NCBI GenBank assembly: GCA_964398055.1
Contig: CAYNLK010000022.1
Location: 42,005-106,004 of the forward strand
Direction: 5' to 3'
Length of the DNA stretch: 64,000 bases
From: CAYNLK01 sp964398055
GTDB taxonomy: Bacteria > Chloroflexota > Anaerolineae > 4572-78 > J111
Shown one piece after another: positions 17,801-26,167 of the stretch (positions are counted from its first letter, which is position 1; every line of letters starts with the position of its first letter). The translations under genes were made by a program, and so were the position numbers. The notes beneath the pieces were generated by a model. That model did no database searches. It was not told the origin of the DNA and worked only from the letters and a program-made list of their open reading frames with translations.

Positions 17801-19801
17801 ATGGCACGGGCGTATATTCTCGGTTTTTTGATCTGTTTGGGAGTCCTGGCTCCCATTGCTGGTCTGGCACACCTCGAAATTATCTCAACCGAAATGGTTG
17901 AAGCAACCTGGCCGATCGGCGATGAAGGAGTTGCTATATCCCAGATGGTCTCGCTAACCGGCTCTATCTCTGAGACAATCAGCCCTGAGTTGGAGCCTGA
18001 AGACGAGGACGAGCCAGATTTCTTGTTTTATTTCCCCCTGATTCTAAAATCCTTCGACCCCACTCAACCCTGGCACGGGCTTGCTGTCGGCAAAACTGCT
18101 TTCCCCAACCCGTCGCCGCCGGGGAGTCCATTGACCTACACCATCCGCTATACGGTCTCCGGTAATGAACCGGCTCCCAGCCTGACCATGGTCGATACAA
18201 TACCGCCAAGCACTACCTATCAAAGCTGTAGCGGTGGTCTAAATTGCAACGTCATAGATCAGACGGTGATCTGGAACCTGGGTAATCCCGCCCCCTTTGT
18301 TAGCGGCGTTGTGACAGTTGTGACAATGGTTGTTCAGGTTGATAGCCAGGCGATCAGTGGGACAATCCTCACCAATACCGTAACCTTGAGCGATACCTCC
18401 GGGCTGTCGGTGACCAAGCACATTACCACCCCGGTCAGACAATACGGGATCAATCCTTATATCATCGTTTATGATGACCTGGGCGACTTTATCGAGCCGG
18501 CGGGTGGTCATTTTACAGTCTCGGTGAATGACCACCTGCCGAATAGCGACTATAGGCTCTGGTTTGCCCGGCAAGACGGAAACTTCATTAACTCGCTTGA
18601 GTTCACCACCGATAGTATGGGTGGTAAATTGCTTACTTTCAATATCTCAGTCCTGACGCCCGCAACCGACCCGCTGCCGCCGGCAGGGACGCCTGATTAC
18701 CGTATCTACACTACGCTGGCCGCTGATCCAGGCATCCCGATTGCGACCTGTTTGGGCGATCTGCCAACCAACGCGCCTTGTTTTAGTGTGGCCCCTGATA
18801 ACGCCGTCATCACCGCCCGCAATATCAACGACCCCGGCACTGACCAACAGCAGCAGCCAGTTGAACCGGCCCGCTGGCCGATAAGTTCCTCGATCCCAAT
18901 CTATCTCTTTGGACACGACGTGAATAGCAGCTACACCATCACCTTTGACGGCCAACCCAGCCCGTCGGCGCCGGGAGTATTGTGGTTTGAAGGCGCGCAA
19001 GTCACCCAAATCCCGACCGACTCGCAATTTGGCGCCAATCGCAACGGTTCACCAGCCTTCTACATTGCCACCGGCCACACCCCAGGCGTGACTATGACCA
19101 TTGCCTCCAATGACGCCGGTTACGAGGTTGCCAGCACTACGGTCGAGTTCAGTCAGGCGGAAATAGATATTTTCGGCGAAACGGCTACCAGTACCCACCC
19201 TCAAGGGGATGTTTTGGAGATTTCGTTGAGAAATCTGGCCCCGCGTCAACAGTATCGAATTCTTTTTGATGACGGTGTGTCAGCGCCTGTGATCATCAGA
19301 GCAAGCGATGATGGAACCATTACTCTGGGCTATGTAGTACCATACGGTTCTCACATTCCCGGCGACCCGCCCAAACCGGTTGAAATTATTGGCGTTGATT
19401 ATGGCCGTGGCCCCAATCCCAACAAAATCGCCAGCCGGTTGATCTGGCTCTATACACCTTTGGCCGCTTATATTAATGTGCCACGGCTGTCGGCGCCAAT
19501 CGGTTCGCCGATTTTCATCCAGATCAGGCGGCACGAAGTTGAGACCGATTATGCTCTTTATCTTCAACAAGGCCCGCCAGCGGCTCCTACTTTCTCACAG
19601 CTAATTGACAATGTTCATACCTCGTATAACCCTATGACCGGGCTGGGCGACTATGATCTACCTTACGTTATTCCCCCCTCTCTCAGCGGTGATTATGTGA
19701 TCCGTTCATTTTTACCCTCCAATCTGACTTCTCCCGTGGCTGAGCACGAACTGCGGCTGATAAGCTCCACCCTCACTTTGGCGGGTGACGCCGGCCGGTG
19801 A
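17801..19801 (+). CDS. Large secreted protein with DUF11-like domain
   Basis: Protein of 666 residues with a hydrophobic N-terminal signal (AYILGFLICLGVLAPIAGLA). Around residues 90-190 there is a conserved DUF11-type beta-domain (GLAVGKTAFPNPSPPGSPLT, VDTIPPSTTY, VIWNLG) found in bacterial surface proteins. The rest is beta-rich with recurring YRI/YTI strands (YRLWFARQDG, YTITFDGQ, YRILFDDG, YALYLQQG), suggesting four or more related Ig-like repeats. No lipobox, LPXTG-like signal or C-terminal membrane helix is seen, so it may be released or non-covalently attached. Function unknown. It is a stand-alone gene with its own promoter. Confidence 0.8.
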   Translation: MARAYILGFLICLGVLAPIAGLAHLEIISTEMVEATWPIGDEGVAISQMVSLTGSISETISPELEPEDEDEPDFLFYFPLILKSFDPTQPWHGLAVGKTAFPNPSPPGSPLTYTIRYTVSGNEPAPSLTMVDTIPPSTTYQSCSGGLNCNVIDQTVIWNLGNPAPFVSGVVTVVTMVVQVDSQAISGTILTNTVTLSDTSGLSVTKHITTPVRQYGINPYIIVYDDLGDFIEPAGGHFTVSVNDHLPNSDYRLWFARQDGNFINSLEFTTDSMGGKLLTFNISVLTPATDPLPPAGTPDYRIYTTLAADPGIPIATCLGDLPTNAPCFSVAPDNAVITARNINDPGTDQQQQPVEPARWPISSSIPIYLFGHDVNSSYTITFDGQPSPSAPGVLWFEGAQVTQIPTDSQFGANRNGSPAFYIATGHTPGVTMTIASNDAGYEVASTTVEFSQAEIDIFGETATSTHPQGDVLEISLRNLAPRQQYRILFDDGVSAPVIIRASDDGTITLGYVVPYGSHIPGDPPKPVEIIGVDYGRGPNPNKIASRLIWLYTPLAAYINVPRLSAPIGSPIFIQIRRHEVETDYALYLQQGPPAAPTFSQLIDNVHTSYNPMTGLGDYDLPYVIPPSLSGDYVIRSFLPSNLTSPVAEHELRLISSTLTLAGDAGR

Positions 19802-19928
19802 TTGTTAAGCTGCCAAATCTCGCTTTGTTACAGGGCATTAGGACGAAGGATGAGCAGGGTGGGTTAAGCCGGGCTTAATCTACCTGTGGCAGACTATGGG
19901 GCAAAGTCTAGTGTTCCTTTGTGGTTTA

Positions 19929-19948
19929 TTTGACCTGATTTGGTCAAA
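19929..19948. promoter_or_regulatory. Palindrome upstream of the dioxygenase-peptidase gene
   Basis: TTTGACC and GGTCAAA form a perfect inverted repeat with a 6-bp centre, 28 bp before the start codon. It may be an operator; no -10 match was assigned. Confidence 0.35.
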
Positions 19949-19976
19949 GGTGGCTTGTCCAGGTTAGGAGCAACGT

Positions 19977-22064
19977 ATGAGAGGAAAACGTTTGATGTTC
20001 AGAAGCTGGCTCACCCTTAGGCTTGTAGCCGGATTGATCATCCTCGCCGGCTGCCAGACTACCGTCCAAACGACCACAACTCCACCGACCGATTCTCCCA
20101 CCGCGACGCCGCTGGCCGCGGCCGTGGCCCCGGCCACATCCACCGCTGAATCGGCACCCAATCCACCAACACCTGCCCCCGAGCCGACCCAACCACCCGT
20201 GCCAACCCCCACCGCAGCCGAGCTAACGAGTTGCCAGCCCACCCCCCCCGACGCCCTGGGGCCGTTTTACGTCCCCGGCGCGCCGGAACGGTCGAGCGTG
20301 GGGCCGGGCCACGTACTGAGCGGAGTGGTTCGTTCGGCCGAGGGCTGCGCGCCCATCCCCGGCGCTCAACTGGAATTCTGGCTGGCCGGTCCCGACGGCC
20401 AATACGGCGACGCCTACCGGGCCACAATGACGGCCGATACCGCCGGAGCCTATCGTTTTGAGAGCAACTTTCCACCGCCTTACAGCGGCCGGCCGTCCCA
20501 TATCCACTTGCGAGTCACCGCGGCCGGGTACCAGCCGCTGGTCACCCAATATTATCCGGCCCAGGGACAGAGCGAAGGCAGTTTCGACCTGGTATTGGTG
20601 CCGGCAGCAGAGGCGAGCAACCGATCGACCAGACCGGGGCAAACAGCCAGCAACGTACCGGACCCAACCCTGTTTGAGGTGACCTGGCAGGATCGCTCCA
20701 TGTTTGAAGCGGGGCTGATCGAAAGTGAGCGGGTTATTCTGGCGGAACTGCCGGGCGCCAGCGTCTACCACATCGAGCTGGAAATTGCCCCGGATTTTGT
20801 CGATCTGACCGGCCGGCAAGAAGTGCTGTATACCAACCAGGAAGATGGGCCATTAACGGAGGTTTATTTCCGGCTGTTCCCCAACCTGGCCGGCGGTTCC
20901 AGCACAATTACCAACCTGACGGTCAACGGCGCCGCGGTCGAGCCGGGTTATGAGCTGGCCAACAGCGCTATGCGCATCCCGTTGTCGCCGGCACTGGAAC
21001 CGAATGAGCAGGTCGTTTTAGGGCTGGAATTCAACGTGGAAGTGCCAACCTCTGAGGGCGGCAACTACGGCACGTTTGCTTATCTGGATGACACCCTGGC
21101 CCTGGCCCACTTCTATCCGATGATTGCCGTGTACGATGATCGGGGCTGGAACATCGAAATCGCCCCCGGCTTTGGGGATATCATCTACGCCGACAGCAGC
21201 TTCTATCTGGCGCGCATCACCGCGCCGGCCAAGCTAATGTTGGCAACATCCGGGCTGGTCATCGAGCGGGTGGAGCAAGACGGGCAGCAGGTCCTGACCG
21301 TTGCCGCCGGGCCGGTGCGAGATTTTTACCTGGCTGCCAGCGACCATTACACCGTCACCAGCCAGAGCGTAGGGGAGGTTGCAGTCAACAGCTACGCTCC
21401 GGCGGAATTGAGCGCAGGTTCGGCAATGGCCTTGACCCAGGCGGTCCAGGCCCTGCAAAGTTTCAACGAGCGCTTTGGCCCTTACCCCTTTACCGAATTT
21501 GATCTGGTCACCACCCCCAACCTGGCCCTGGGGGTGGAATACCCCGGTATCGTGGTCATCCGGGGTGAGTTGTATGGAGCGGACCAGGACAACCGCTTAT
21601 TAGAGGCGGTGGTGGCCCACGAAGTCGCTCATCAATGGTTCTATAGCGTGGTTGGTAATGACCAGGTCGATGAGCCGTGGGTAGATGAAGCCCTGGCCCA
21701 ATATGCCACCCTGCTCTACTTTTTGGATGTGTACGGCCCGGCCGGAGCGGACGCTTTTCGAGGCTCGCTGGAGCGGCGCTGGACCCGGGTGGATGGGGTC
21801 GAAATCCCGATTGGGTTGCCGGTTCGAGATTACACCGTCCAGGAGTACAGCGCTATTGTCTACGGGCGGGGGCCGCTTTTTCTGGAAACGCTGGCCGAGT
21901 CGATGGGCCAGGAAAGCTTTGCAGCCTTCCTGCAAGAGTATTACCGGCGTCACCAATGGGGTATCGCTACCACCGCCAGCTTCAAAGATTTGGCTGAGGC
22001 CCATTGCAGTTGCGACCTGACGCCTCTCTTTGAGGCGTGGGTATATGACACTCCGGCGCCTTGA
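19977..22064 (+). CDS. Lipoprotein fusing an intradiol-dioxygenase domain to an M1 metallopeptidase
   Basis: Protein of 695 residues. The signal peptide ends in LAGC (Cys26), followed by a Pro/Thr-rich spacer. Residues about 85-212 form an intradiol ring-cleavage dioxygenase-like domain: GPFYVPG (95-101), GQY (Tyr143), PPPY (Tyr169) and RPSHIH (His175, His177). These match the two Tyr and two His iron ligands of catechol/protocatechuate dioxygenases. Residues about 245-695 are an M1 (gluzincin) peptidase: HEVAH at 548-552, zinc Glu571 after an 18-residue gap, and GVEYP (519-523) in place of the usual GxMEN exopeptidase motif. The peptidase should be catalytically competent. An AGGAG ribosome site precedes ATG 19977. 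No aromatic-degradation genes are nearby, so the dioxygenase domain may act on wall-bound phenolics or may be structural. Confidence 0.9.
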   Translation: MRGKRLMFRSWLTLRLVAGLIILAGCQTTVQTTTTPPTDSPTATPLAAAVAPATSTAESAPNPPTPAPEPTQPPVPTPTAAELTSCQPTPPDALGPFYVPGAPERSSVGPGHVLSGVVRSAEGCAPIPGAQLEFWLAGPDGQYGDAYRATMTADTAGAYRFESNFPPPYSGRPSHIHLRVTAAGYQPLVTQYYPAQGQSEGSFDLVLVPAAEASNRSTRPGQTASNVPDPTLFEVTWQDRSMFEAGLIESERVILAELPGASVYHIELEIAPDFVDLTGRQEVLYTNQEDGPLTEVYFRLFPNLAGGSSTITNLTVNGAAVEPGYELANSAMRIPLSPALEPNEQVVLGLEFNVEVPTSEGGNYGTFAYLDDTLALAHFYPMIAVYDDRGWNIEIAPGFGDIIYADSSFYLARITAPAKLMLATSGLVIERVEQDGQQVLTVAAGPVRDFYLAASDHYTVTSQSVGEVAVNSYAPAELSAGSAMALTQAVQALQSFNERFGPYPFTEFDLVTTPNLALGVEYPGIVVIRGELYGADQDNRLLEAVVAHEVAHQWFYSVVGNDQVDEPWVDEALAQYATLLYFLDVYGPAGADAFRGSLERRWTRVDGVEIPIGLPVRDYTVQEYSAIVYGRGPLFLETLAESMGQESFAAFLQEYYRRHQWGIATTASFKDLAEAHCSCDLTPLFEAWVYDTPAP

Positions 22065-22100
22065 TCTGCCGTGCTATTCAGCCGACCGAGCCATTAGAGT

Positions 22101-22271
22101 TTATTGGAAATAAGAATAGCTGACGGATTTTCACAGACCGCGAAGCGCACAGATTATGTCAAAAAATTAAAGAAAAATCCGTGAAACACTGCACCTGCGG
22201 GCAGTGCAGGTGTCTGTGTTAATCCGTGAGCCATATCAAACTTGCCAGGCCATCAATCTTATTTCCAATAA
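22101..22271. mobile_element. MITE-like element with 15-bp terminal inverted repeats
   Basis: TTATTGGAAATAAGA (22101-22115) and TCTTATTTCCAATAA (22257-22271) are perfect inverted copies bounding 171 bp with no reading frame of note. The interior has CACTGC/GCAGTG and ACCTGC/GCAGGT pairings and two AATCCGTGA-like units (one CCGTGAAACA, one TCCGTGAGCC). No clear target-site duplication was seen. It separates the peptidase gene from the terminator at 22295. Confidence 0.55.
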
Positions 22272-22294
22272 TGTTTATTGAGTTACAACAGTTG

Positions 22295-22325
22295 AGAGGT
22301 CAGCCGGGGAGCTGACCTCTTTTTT
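22295..22325 (+). terminator. Intrinsic terminator
   Basis: A perfect 10-bp stem, AGAGGTCAGC and GCTGACCTCT with loop CGGGGA, is followed by TTTTT. It would end transcription from the peptidase gene, although the MITE-like element lies between them. No gene is seen in 22065-22386. Confidence 0.85.
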
Positions 22326-22333
22326 GTGGGATG

Positions 22334-22362
22334 TTGTCAGGGCCAAATAGATATGCTAAAAT
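22334..22362 (+). promoter_or_regulatory. Promoter for the 22387-23079 genes
   Basis: TTGTCA (22334-22339) and TAAAAT (22357-22362) are spaced by exactly 17 bp, 24 bp before the next start codon. Good vegetative promoter match, directly after the terminator. Confidence 0.6.
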
Positions 22363-22386
22363 TGAGGCCAGGAGGAGTGTTGATTT

Positions 22387-22650
22387 ATGAGCAGTAAACT
22401 TCCCCAAAAATATCAAGAAGTCGTTAAAGCCATCATTCCCTTTACCCCGGAACAGTCATCCAGCCAGATGGCTTTGATCGGGGTTGACCCGGCGCTGCCC
22501 TGCTTCCTGTGCGGCCAACCGGCCCGGGCCGCGCTCATCGCGCCGGCCCCCCAATACACCTCAGGGATAGCAACCGCCTGGTTGACCTTCCCCATCTGCT
22601 CCGGCTGTGAACGGCGGCAGGTGCAGCGACAATCCGCTGAGTCAGACTAA
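22387..22650 (+). CDS. Small zinc-ribbon-like hypothetical protein
   Basis: An 87-residue protein behind a strong AGGAGG site. Two Cys pairs, PCFLCGQ and FPICSGCE, about 32 residues apart, suggest a zinc-binding knuckle fold. No other motif is recognised and no family is assigned. It lies 33 bp before the next membrane-protein gene and shares its promoter. Likely cytosolic. Confidence 0.65.
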   Translation: MSSKLPQKYQEVVKAIIPFTPEQSSSQMALIGVDPALPCFLCGQPARAALIAPAPQYTSGIATAWLTFPICSGCERRQVQRQSAESD

Positions 22651-22683
22651 GAACTTGCTGATACCAGACAAAGGAGAGCCATC

Positions 22684-23079
22684 ATGACCTATTTTCTGCT
22701 TCAGACCCATTCCGGTTGGCGTTGGATTGTGCTCATTCTACTGGTGATTACCGTCATCAAAACGCTGGTGGGTTGGTTAGGTAAACAAAAGTGGAGCGCG
22801 GCCGACACCCGCCTGTTCCTGTTCAGCCGGGTTGCTCTTTACATCCAGGTTATCGTCGGGCTAATTCTCTATATTTTGCTCCAGTATTGGCAGAATATGC
22901 GTTTTACCGGCGAGCACGTGATTGTGGCCCTTGTAGCTGTGGGCGCGCTCGAGTTTGGCGCCGCTCGAGCCAAGAAATCAAGCGGCAGCAAAATGTATCT
23001 GTTTGCCTTTATCGGCAGCGCCGTGGCGTTACTCTTAATTTATGTGGGCCTACTGGCGGTTGGAGGGATATTTACGTAG
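22684..23079 (+). CDS. Small four-helix membrane protein (HSGxRW type)
   Basis: Membrane protein of 131 residues with four hydrophobic segments. The start QTHSGWRWIVLILLVITVI resembles a family often annotated loosely as cytochrome b-like, with the HSGxRW motif at the head of helix 1. A His in helix 3 (TGEHVIVALVAVGAL) could be a second ligand, but no haem binding can be asserted. AAGGAGAG lies upstream of the ATG. Function unknown. Confidence 0.75.
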   Translation: MTYFLLQTHSGWRWIVLILLVITVIKTLVGWLGKQKWSAADTRLFLFSRVALYIQVIVGLILYILLQYWQNMRFTGEHVIVALVAVGALEFGAARAKKSSGSKMYLFAFIGSAVALLLIYVGLLAVGGIFT

Positions 23080-23092
23080 GAGGCAACAACAT

Positions 23093-23797
23093 TCAACCTT
23101 CGACTTTTTGCGCCCAGACCAAGTCATAAATGTTCTGCCAGAGCTGAAATTTGACCCCCTGGAGCCGAAAGTCGGTCAGGATTTGCTCCAGTTTTTCTCT
23201 GGACCAGCTTTTGCCGGGCATCAAATGGGCTTCCCAGCCGATACGGTTGGTAAAGAGGAGCCAGCCCGAGTTGGGTTGGGCCGGCGAAGCGGGCTGCAAA
23301 ACCCGGATCAACTCGGCCAGGCCCTGGTGCGGATCAGGCAGGAACTCCAGCGCCTCCAGGCAGGTGACCAGCGGGACACTATTGCTGGCAAAAGGCAGGA
23401 CCATCGCGTCGGCCTGGAGCAGACTCACCCGCTGGTGGTCGGAGTCAAGCTCTCGACGAGCTACATCGAGCATTTTTGAGGCCCGATCGAGACCAATCAC
23501 TCGTCCCCGGTAACCGGGCTGGCCAAATAAAGTTAGCGGCACGCGACCGGTACCGGTGGCGACATCCAGAACCAGGGCGTCGGGCTGGCGGACAAGTCGC
23601 TGGGCCAGGGGCAGTCCCAGGGTTAACGCCTCCATCTCAGGGTCGAATTCTTTGATTTTGTTGTAACGTTCGGCCGTCCAATCGTACAGCCGCGCCACCA
23701 ACGGCGCGCCCAGGTAAGCGCCTTCGGCAATGATGAGCTGCCAGTACAGGAGCAGACCGATGATGACCAGAGTGACTATAAGTAAAATCCAGATCAT
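23093..23797 (-). CDS. Membrane-anchored class I SAM methyltransferase
   Basis: Protein of 234 residues. An N-terminal transmembrane helix (ILLIVTLVIIGLLLYWQLII) is followed by a Rossmann-fold methyltransferase with motif I LVLDVATGTGRVPLTL, an acidic residue after strand 2 (GLDRASKML), motif with LLQADAMVLPF and post-motif LEALEFLPD. Similar to Methyltransf_11/UbiE-like proteins. The substrate is unknown; the anchor suggests a lipid or quinone-like target, which is inference only. Convergent with the 22684 gene, 13 bp away. Confidence 0.85.
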   Translation of the reverse strand: MIWILLIVTLVIIGLLLYWQLIIAEGAYLGAPLVARLYDWTAERYNKIKEFDPEMEALTLGLPLAQRLVRQPDALVLDVATGTGRVPLTLFGQPGYRGRVIGLDRASKMLDVARRELDSDHQRVSLLQADAMVLPFASNSVPLVTCLEALEFLPDPHQGLAELIRVLQPASPAQPNSGWLLFTNRIGWEAHLMPGKSWSREKLEQILTDFRLQGVKFQLWQNIYDLVWAQKVEG

Positions 23798-23866
23798 CTG
23801 CCAGTTGATCTTCCCGTTTTTAACTGATTATGCCACAGAGTAAATTTTTCAGAAAAGTTCTTAGCG

Positions 23867-24331
23867 ATGTCTGAACCGGGTAATTATATCCTCTTATTAC
23901 ATTTGCCGGCCGATGAACGTCTCACCATCGGCAAGCTGGGTACATTTGTCTTTCCGGCCGGCTGGTATGCCTATGTTGGCAGCGCTTTTGGCGCAGGCGG
24001 CCTGGTTGGACGGCTCAAGCACCATCTGCAACCGGTCGAAAAACCGCACTGGCATATCGATTACCTTCGCCAGGCGGCCCAGGTGGAAGAAATCTGGCTG
24101 TCGCCCGGCTCGGAACGCCGCGAGCAGGAATGGGTCGATTTGATGTTGGCCATCCCTGGCGCCATGATCCTGGTGGAGGGCTTTGGCGCGTCTGATTCGG
24201 TCAAAGAGAGTCACCTGATCTATTTCGACGTGCGTCCCTTGCTGGAAGATTTTACCGTTGGGGTGCGCGCCCGCTTTCCCAAGAGCCAAATTCTGCGTGC
24301 TTATGCGACGAACGCGATGAATGGCGAGTGA
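23867..24331 (+). CDS. DUF123 / GIY-YIG-like family protein
   Basis: Protein of 154 residues matching the DUF123 family, a GIY-YIG-related domain sometimes found fused to endonuclease III. Characteristic motifs: NYILLLHLPADERLTIGKLG, FPAGWYAYVGSAFGAGGLVGR (the YAYVGSA replaces GIY-YIG), HWHIDYL and a Cys-free C-terminus. Function is unproven in the family; nuclease activity has been suggested. Its 3' end runs into the degenerate repeat block at 24317. Confidence 0.85.
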   Translation: MSEPGNYILLLHLPADERLTIGKLGTFVFPAGWYAYVGSAFGAGGLVGRLKHHLQPVEKPHWHIDYLRQAAQVEEIWLSPGSERREQEWVDLMLAIPGAMILVEGFGASDSVKESHLIYFDVRPLLEDFTVGVRARFPKSQILRAYATNAMNGE

Positions 24332-24414
24332 GGGAATGGCGAATAGCGAATCAGCGAAGAGCGAATGGTGAATGGCGAACCCGCAGGGCATGTGTAGTGA
24401 ATGGCGAATGACAG
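24317..24414. repeat. Degenerate GAATGGCGA repeat block
   Basis: About 12 imperfect units of GAATGGCGA/GAATAGCGAATC/GAATGGTGAATG. They begin in the last codons of the DUF123 gene and extend across the start codon of the HEAT-repeat gene. Same family style as 8632-8670. Confidence 0.75.
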
Positions 24415-24988
24415 ATGGGGATTAGCGCACATAGAACAGTTTACCGGGCTTGATGAAGCCGGCTGTGAGGCTGAGGCAATGATATTGGGGCAAAAGGGCG
24501 CGGCGGGCTTGGCTCTATTGGCAGAGTTGTTGAACCGGCCGGAGGCGGACATGCGTTTCTGGGCGGTGCGGGGACTGTGGAGCAACGGTTCAGCGGAAGC
24601 GGTGACGTTGCTCCTGGAAACGCTCCATGACCCTGAGGAGATGGTCCGCAGCGGGGCGGCGCTGGCCCTGGGAGAATTGCGAGCGGAGGCTGCGGTAACC
24701 GGGCTGGCTGACCTGCTTACTACCAACCCGTCAGCCTGCGGCAGCCACGCCACCGACGCTCTGGCCAAGATCGGACCAGCCGCCGCGCCGCGCCTGATCG
24801 AGGCGATGCAACATGAGGCGACCTGGGTACGGGTGCGGGCGGCCAAGGCGCTGCTGCCCATCGAGAGTAAAGCCGCCATCCCGGCGCTGTTCAAGGCCCT
24901 GGAGGATGACAGCTATGTAGTCCGTGAATATGCGGCTGAGGGGCTGATCCGGCTGGGCGTTGGGCAGATGGTCTATTTTCAGGTCTAG
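24401..24988 (+). CDS. HEAT-repeat (PBS-lyase type) protein
   Basis: Protein of 195 residues built of about five HEAT repeats, for example MRFWAVRGLW, MVRSGAALALGELRAEAAV, WVRVRAAKALLPIESKAAI and VVREYAAEGLIRLG. HEAT solenoids mediate protein binding; lyase activity is not expected without phycobilin context. The start at 24401 lies inside a degenerate repeat block, so its first codons (MANDRWG) come partly from repeat sequence. No ribosome site is evident there. Confidence 0.85.
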   Translation: MANDRWGLAHIEQFTGLDEAGCEAEAMILGQKGAAGLALLAELLNRPEADMRFWAVRGLWSNGSAEAVTLLLETLHDPEEMVRSGAALALGELRAEAAVTGLADLLTTNPSACGSHATDALAKIGPAAAPRLIEAMQHEATWVRVRAAKALLPIESKAAIPALFKALEDDSYVVREYAAEGLIRLGVGQMVYFQV

Positions 24989-24993
24989 TCGAT

Positions 24994-25527
24994 TCATCCG
25001 CCCAGGTAGAGCCGAGCCAAAAATATCCCAACCATTACGATGCCCGAGGTCACTCTGGCAGCAATCCCGGCCAGCGAGCCGGCGACATAACCCTTGGTTG
25101 CTTTCACTGCTCGCTCCCAATCCCCTTCCTGCCGCCACTCGACCCACAGAATGCCGCCCACCATCCCGAACAGGCCGGCAAAACAACCCAGGATGGGCGT
25201 GCCGATCAGGCTGATCACCAGACCCAGGACCAGACCCAGAACCGCCCCAATGAAGATAGCCAGGCAGGAGGCGCCCCCCATCCTGGCCCCCACGTGGCCG
25301 GCCACCACGTCGATGATGAGGCCAAGTAACATAAAAAAGGTCAGCAAGCCAAACGTAATCCAACCCAACTGCGCCCAGTCCGACATCAGGCCGTAAAAAA
25401 TAGCGGCAGCCCAGATAATCAGCGTACCGGGTATCGGCGGCACTACGGTAAAAATCAGGCCAATCATCATTACGAATAGAGTGACGAATAAAAGAAATCC
25501 CTGTGAAAATAGCTCCCAACCGCCCAT
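24994..25527 (-). CDS. DUF456-family membrane protein
   Basis: Membrane protein of 177 residues starting at ATG 25527, which has a GGAGGT site eight bases upstream; the longer frame to 25590 lacks one. Helices are rich in Gly and match DUF456: GLIFTVVPPIPGTLIIWAAA, IDVVAGHVGARMGGASCLA and GTPILGCFAGLFGMVGGILW. Function unknown. Convergent with the HEAT-repeat gene, 5 bp apart. Confidence 0.88.
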   Translation of the reverse strand: MGGWELFSQGFLLFVTLFVMMIGLIFTVVPPIPGTLIIWAAAIFYGLMSDWAQLGWITFGLLTFFMLLGLIIDVVAGHVGARMGGASCLAIFIGAVLGLVLGLVISLIGTPILGCFAGLFGMVGGILWVEWRQEGDWERAVKATKGYVAGSLAGIAARVTSGIVMVGIFLARLYLGG

Positions 25528-25651
25528 CAGCCTGACCTCCTCAGCTTGAGACCAACCATTTGCCTGTTCAAGATACCACAAATCAGGCAAGCTGACGAAT
25601 AGGGTGGGCCGAATTAGGATTTTGTGTAACTATATCGTCAGGAGGATGTAG

Positions 25652-26167
25652 GTGAAAAATCTTGACTATTTTGTAACGCAATTGATGAACAACGCTGGCA
25701 CGATTCGCAGTCTGGTTCAGAATATCGGCGACGAACAGGCCCGCTGGAAACCGCAGCCGGCAAGCTGGTCCATTCTGGAAGTCATCAACCACCTCTACGA
25801 TGAAGAGCGGGAGGATTTTCGCCAGCGCCTGGATTACCTGCTCCACCGGCCCAGCGAGCCGTTTCCGGCCATCGATCCCCAGGGTTGGGTTACAAGCCGT
25901 CAATACAACCAGCGCGATTTGGCTACCTCGCTGGACAACTTTCTCCAGGAGCGCCAGCAGTCACTCATATGGTTGCAGGGTCTAACCAAGCCCAATTGGC
26001 CCGAGCTTTATGACCGCCCGCCCCTGGGGTTCGTGTCGGCCGGGGATATGCTGGCGGCCTGGCTGGCTCACGACTTGCTGCACCTGCGCCAGATCATCGA
26101 GCTGCACTGGGCTTACCTGGCCCAGCAGGCCCGGCCGATTGCCCTGGATTATGCCGGCGGCTGGTAG
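25652..26167 (+). CDS. DinB-family protein
   Basis: Four-helix-bundle DinB/YfiT-type protein, 171 residues. The metal-binding His residues are seen in SILEVINHLYDEE and HDLLHLRQIIELH. Starts at GTG 25652 after an AGGAGG site; the ATG at 25646 is followed at once by a stop. Family members are thiol transferases or of unknown role. The 3' end overlaps the convergent cofC by 19 bp. Confidence 0.88.
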   Translation: MKNLDYFVTQLMNNAGTIRSLVQNIGDEQARWKPQPASWSILEVINHLYDEEREDFRQRLDYLLHRPSEPFPAIDPQGWVTSRQYNQRDLATSLDNFLQERQQSLIWLQGLTKPNWPELYDRPPLGFVSAGDMLAAWLAHDLLHLRQIIELHWAYLAQQARPIALDYAGGW

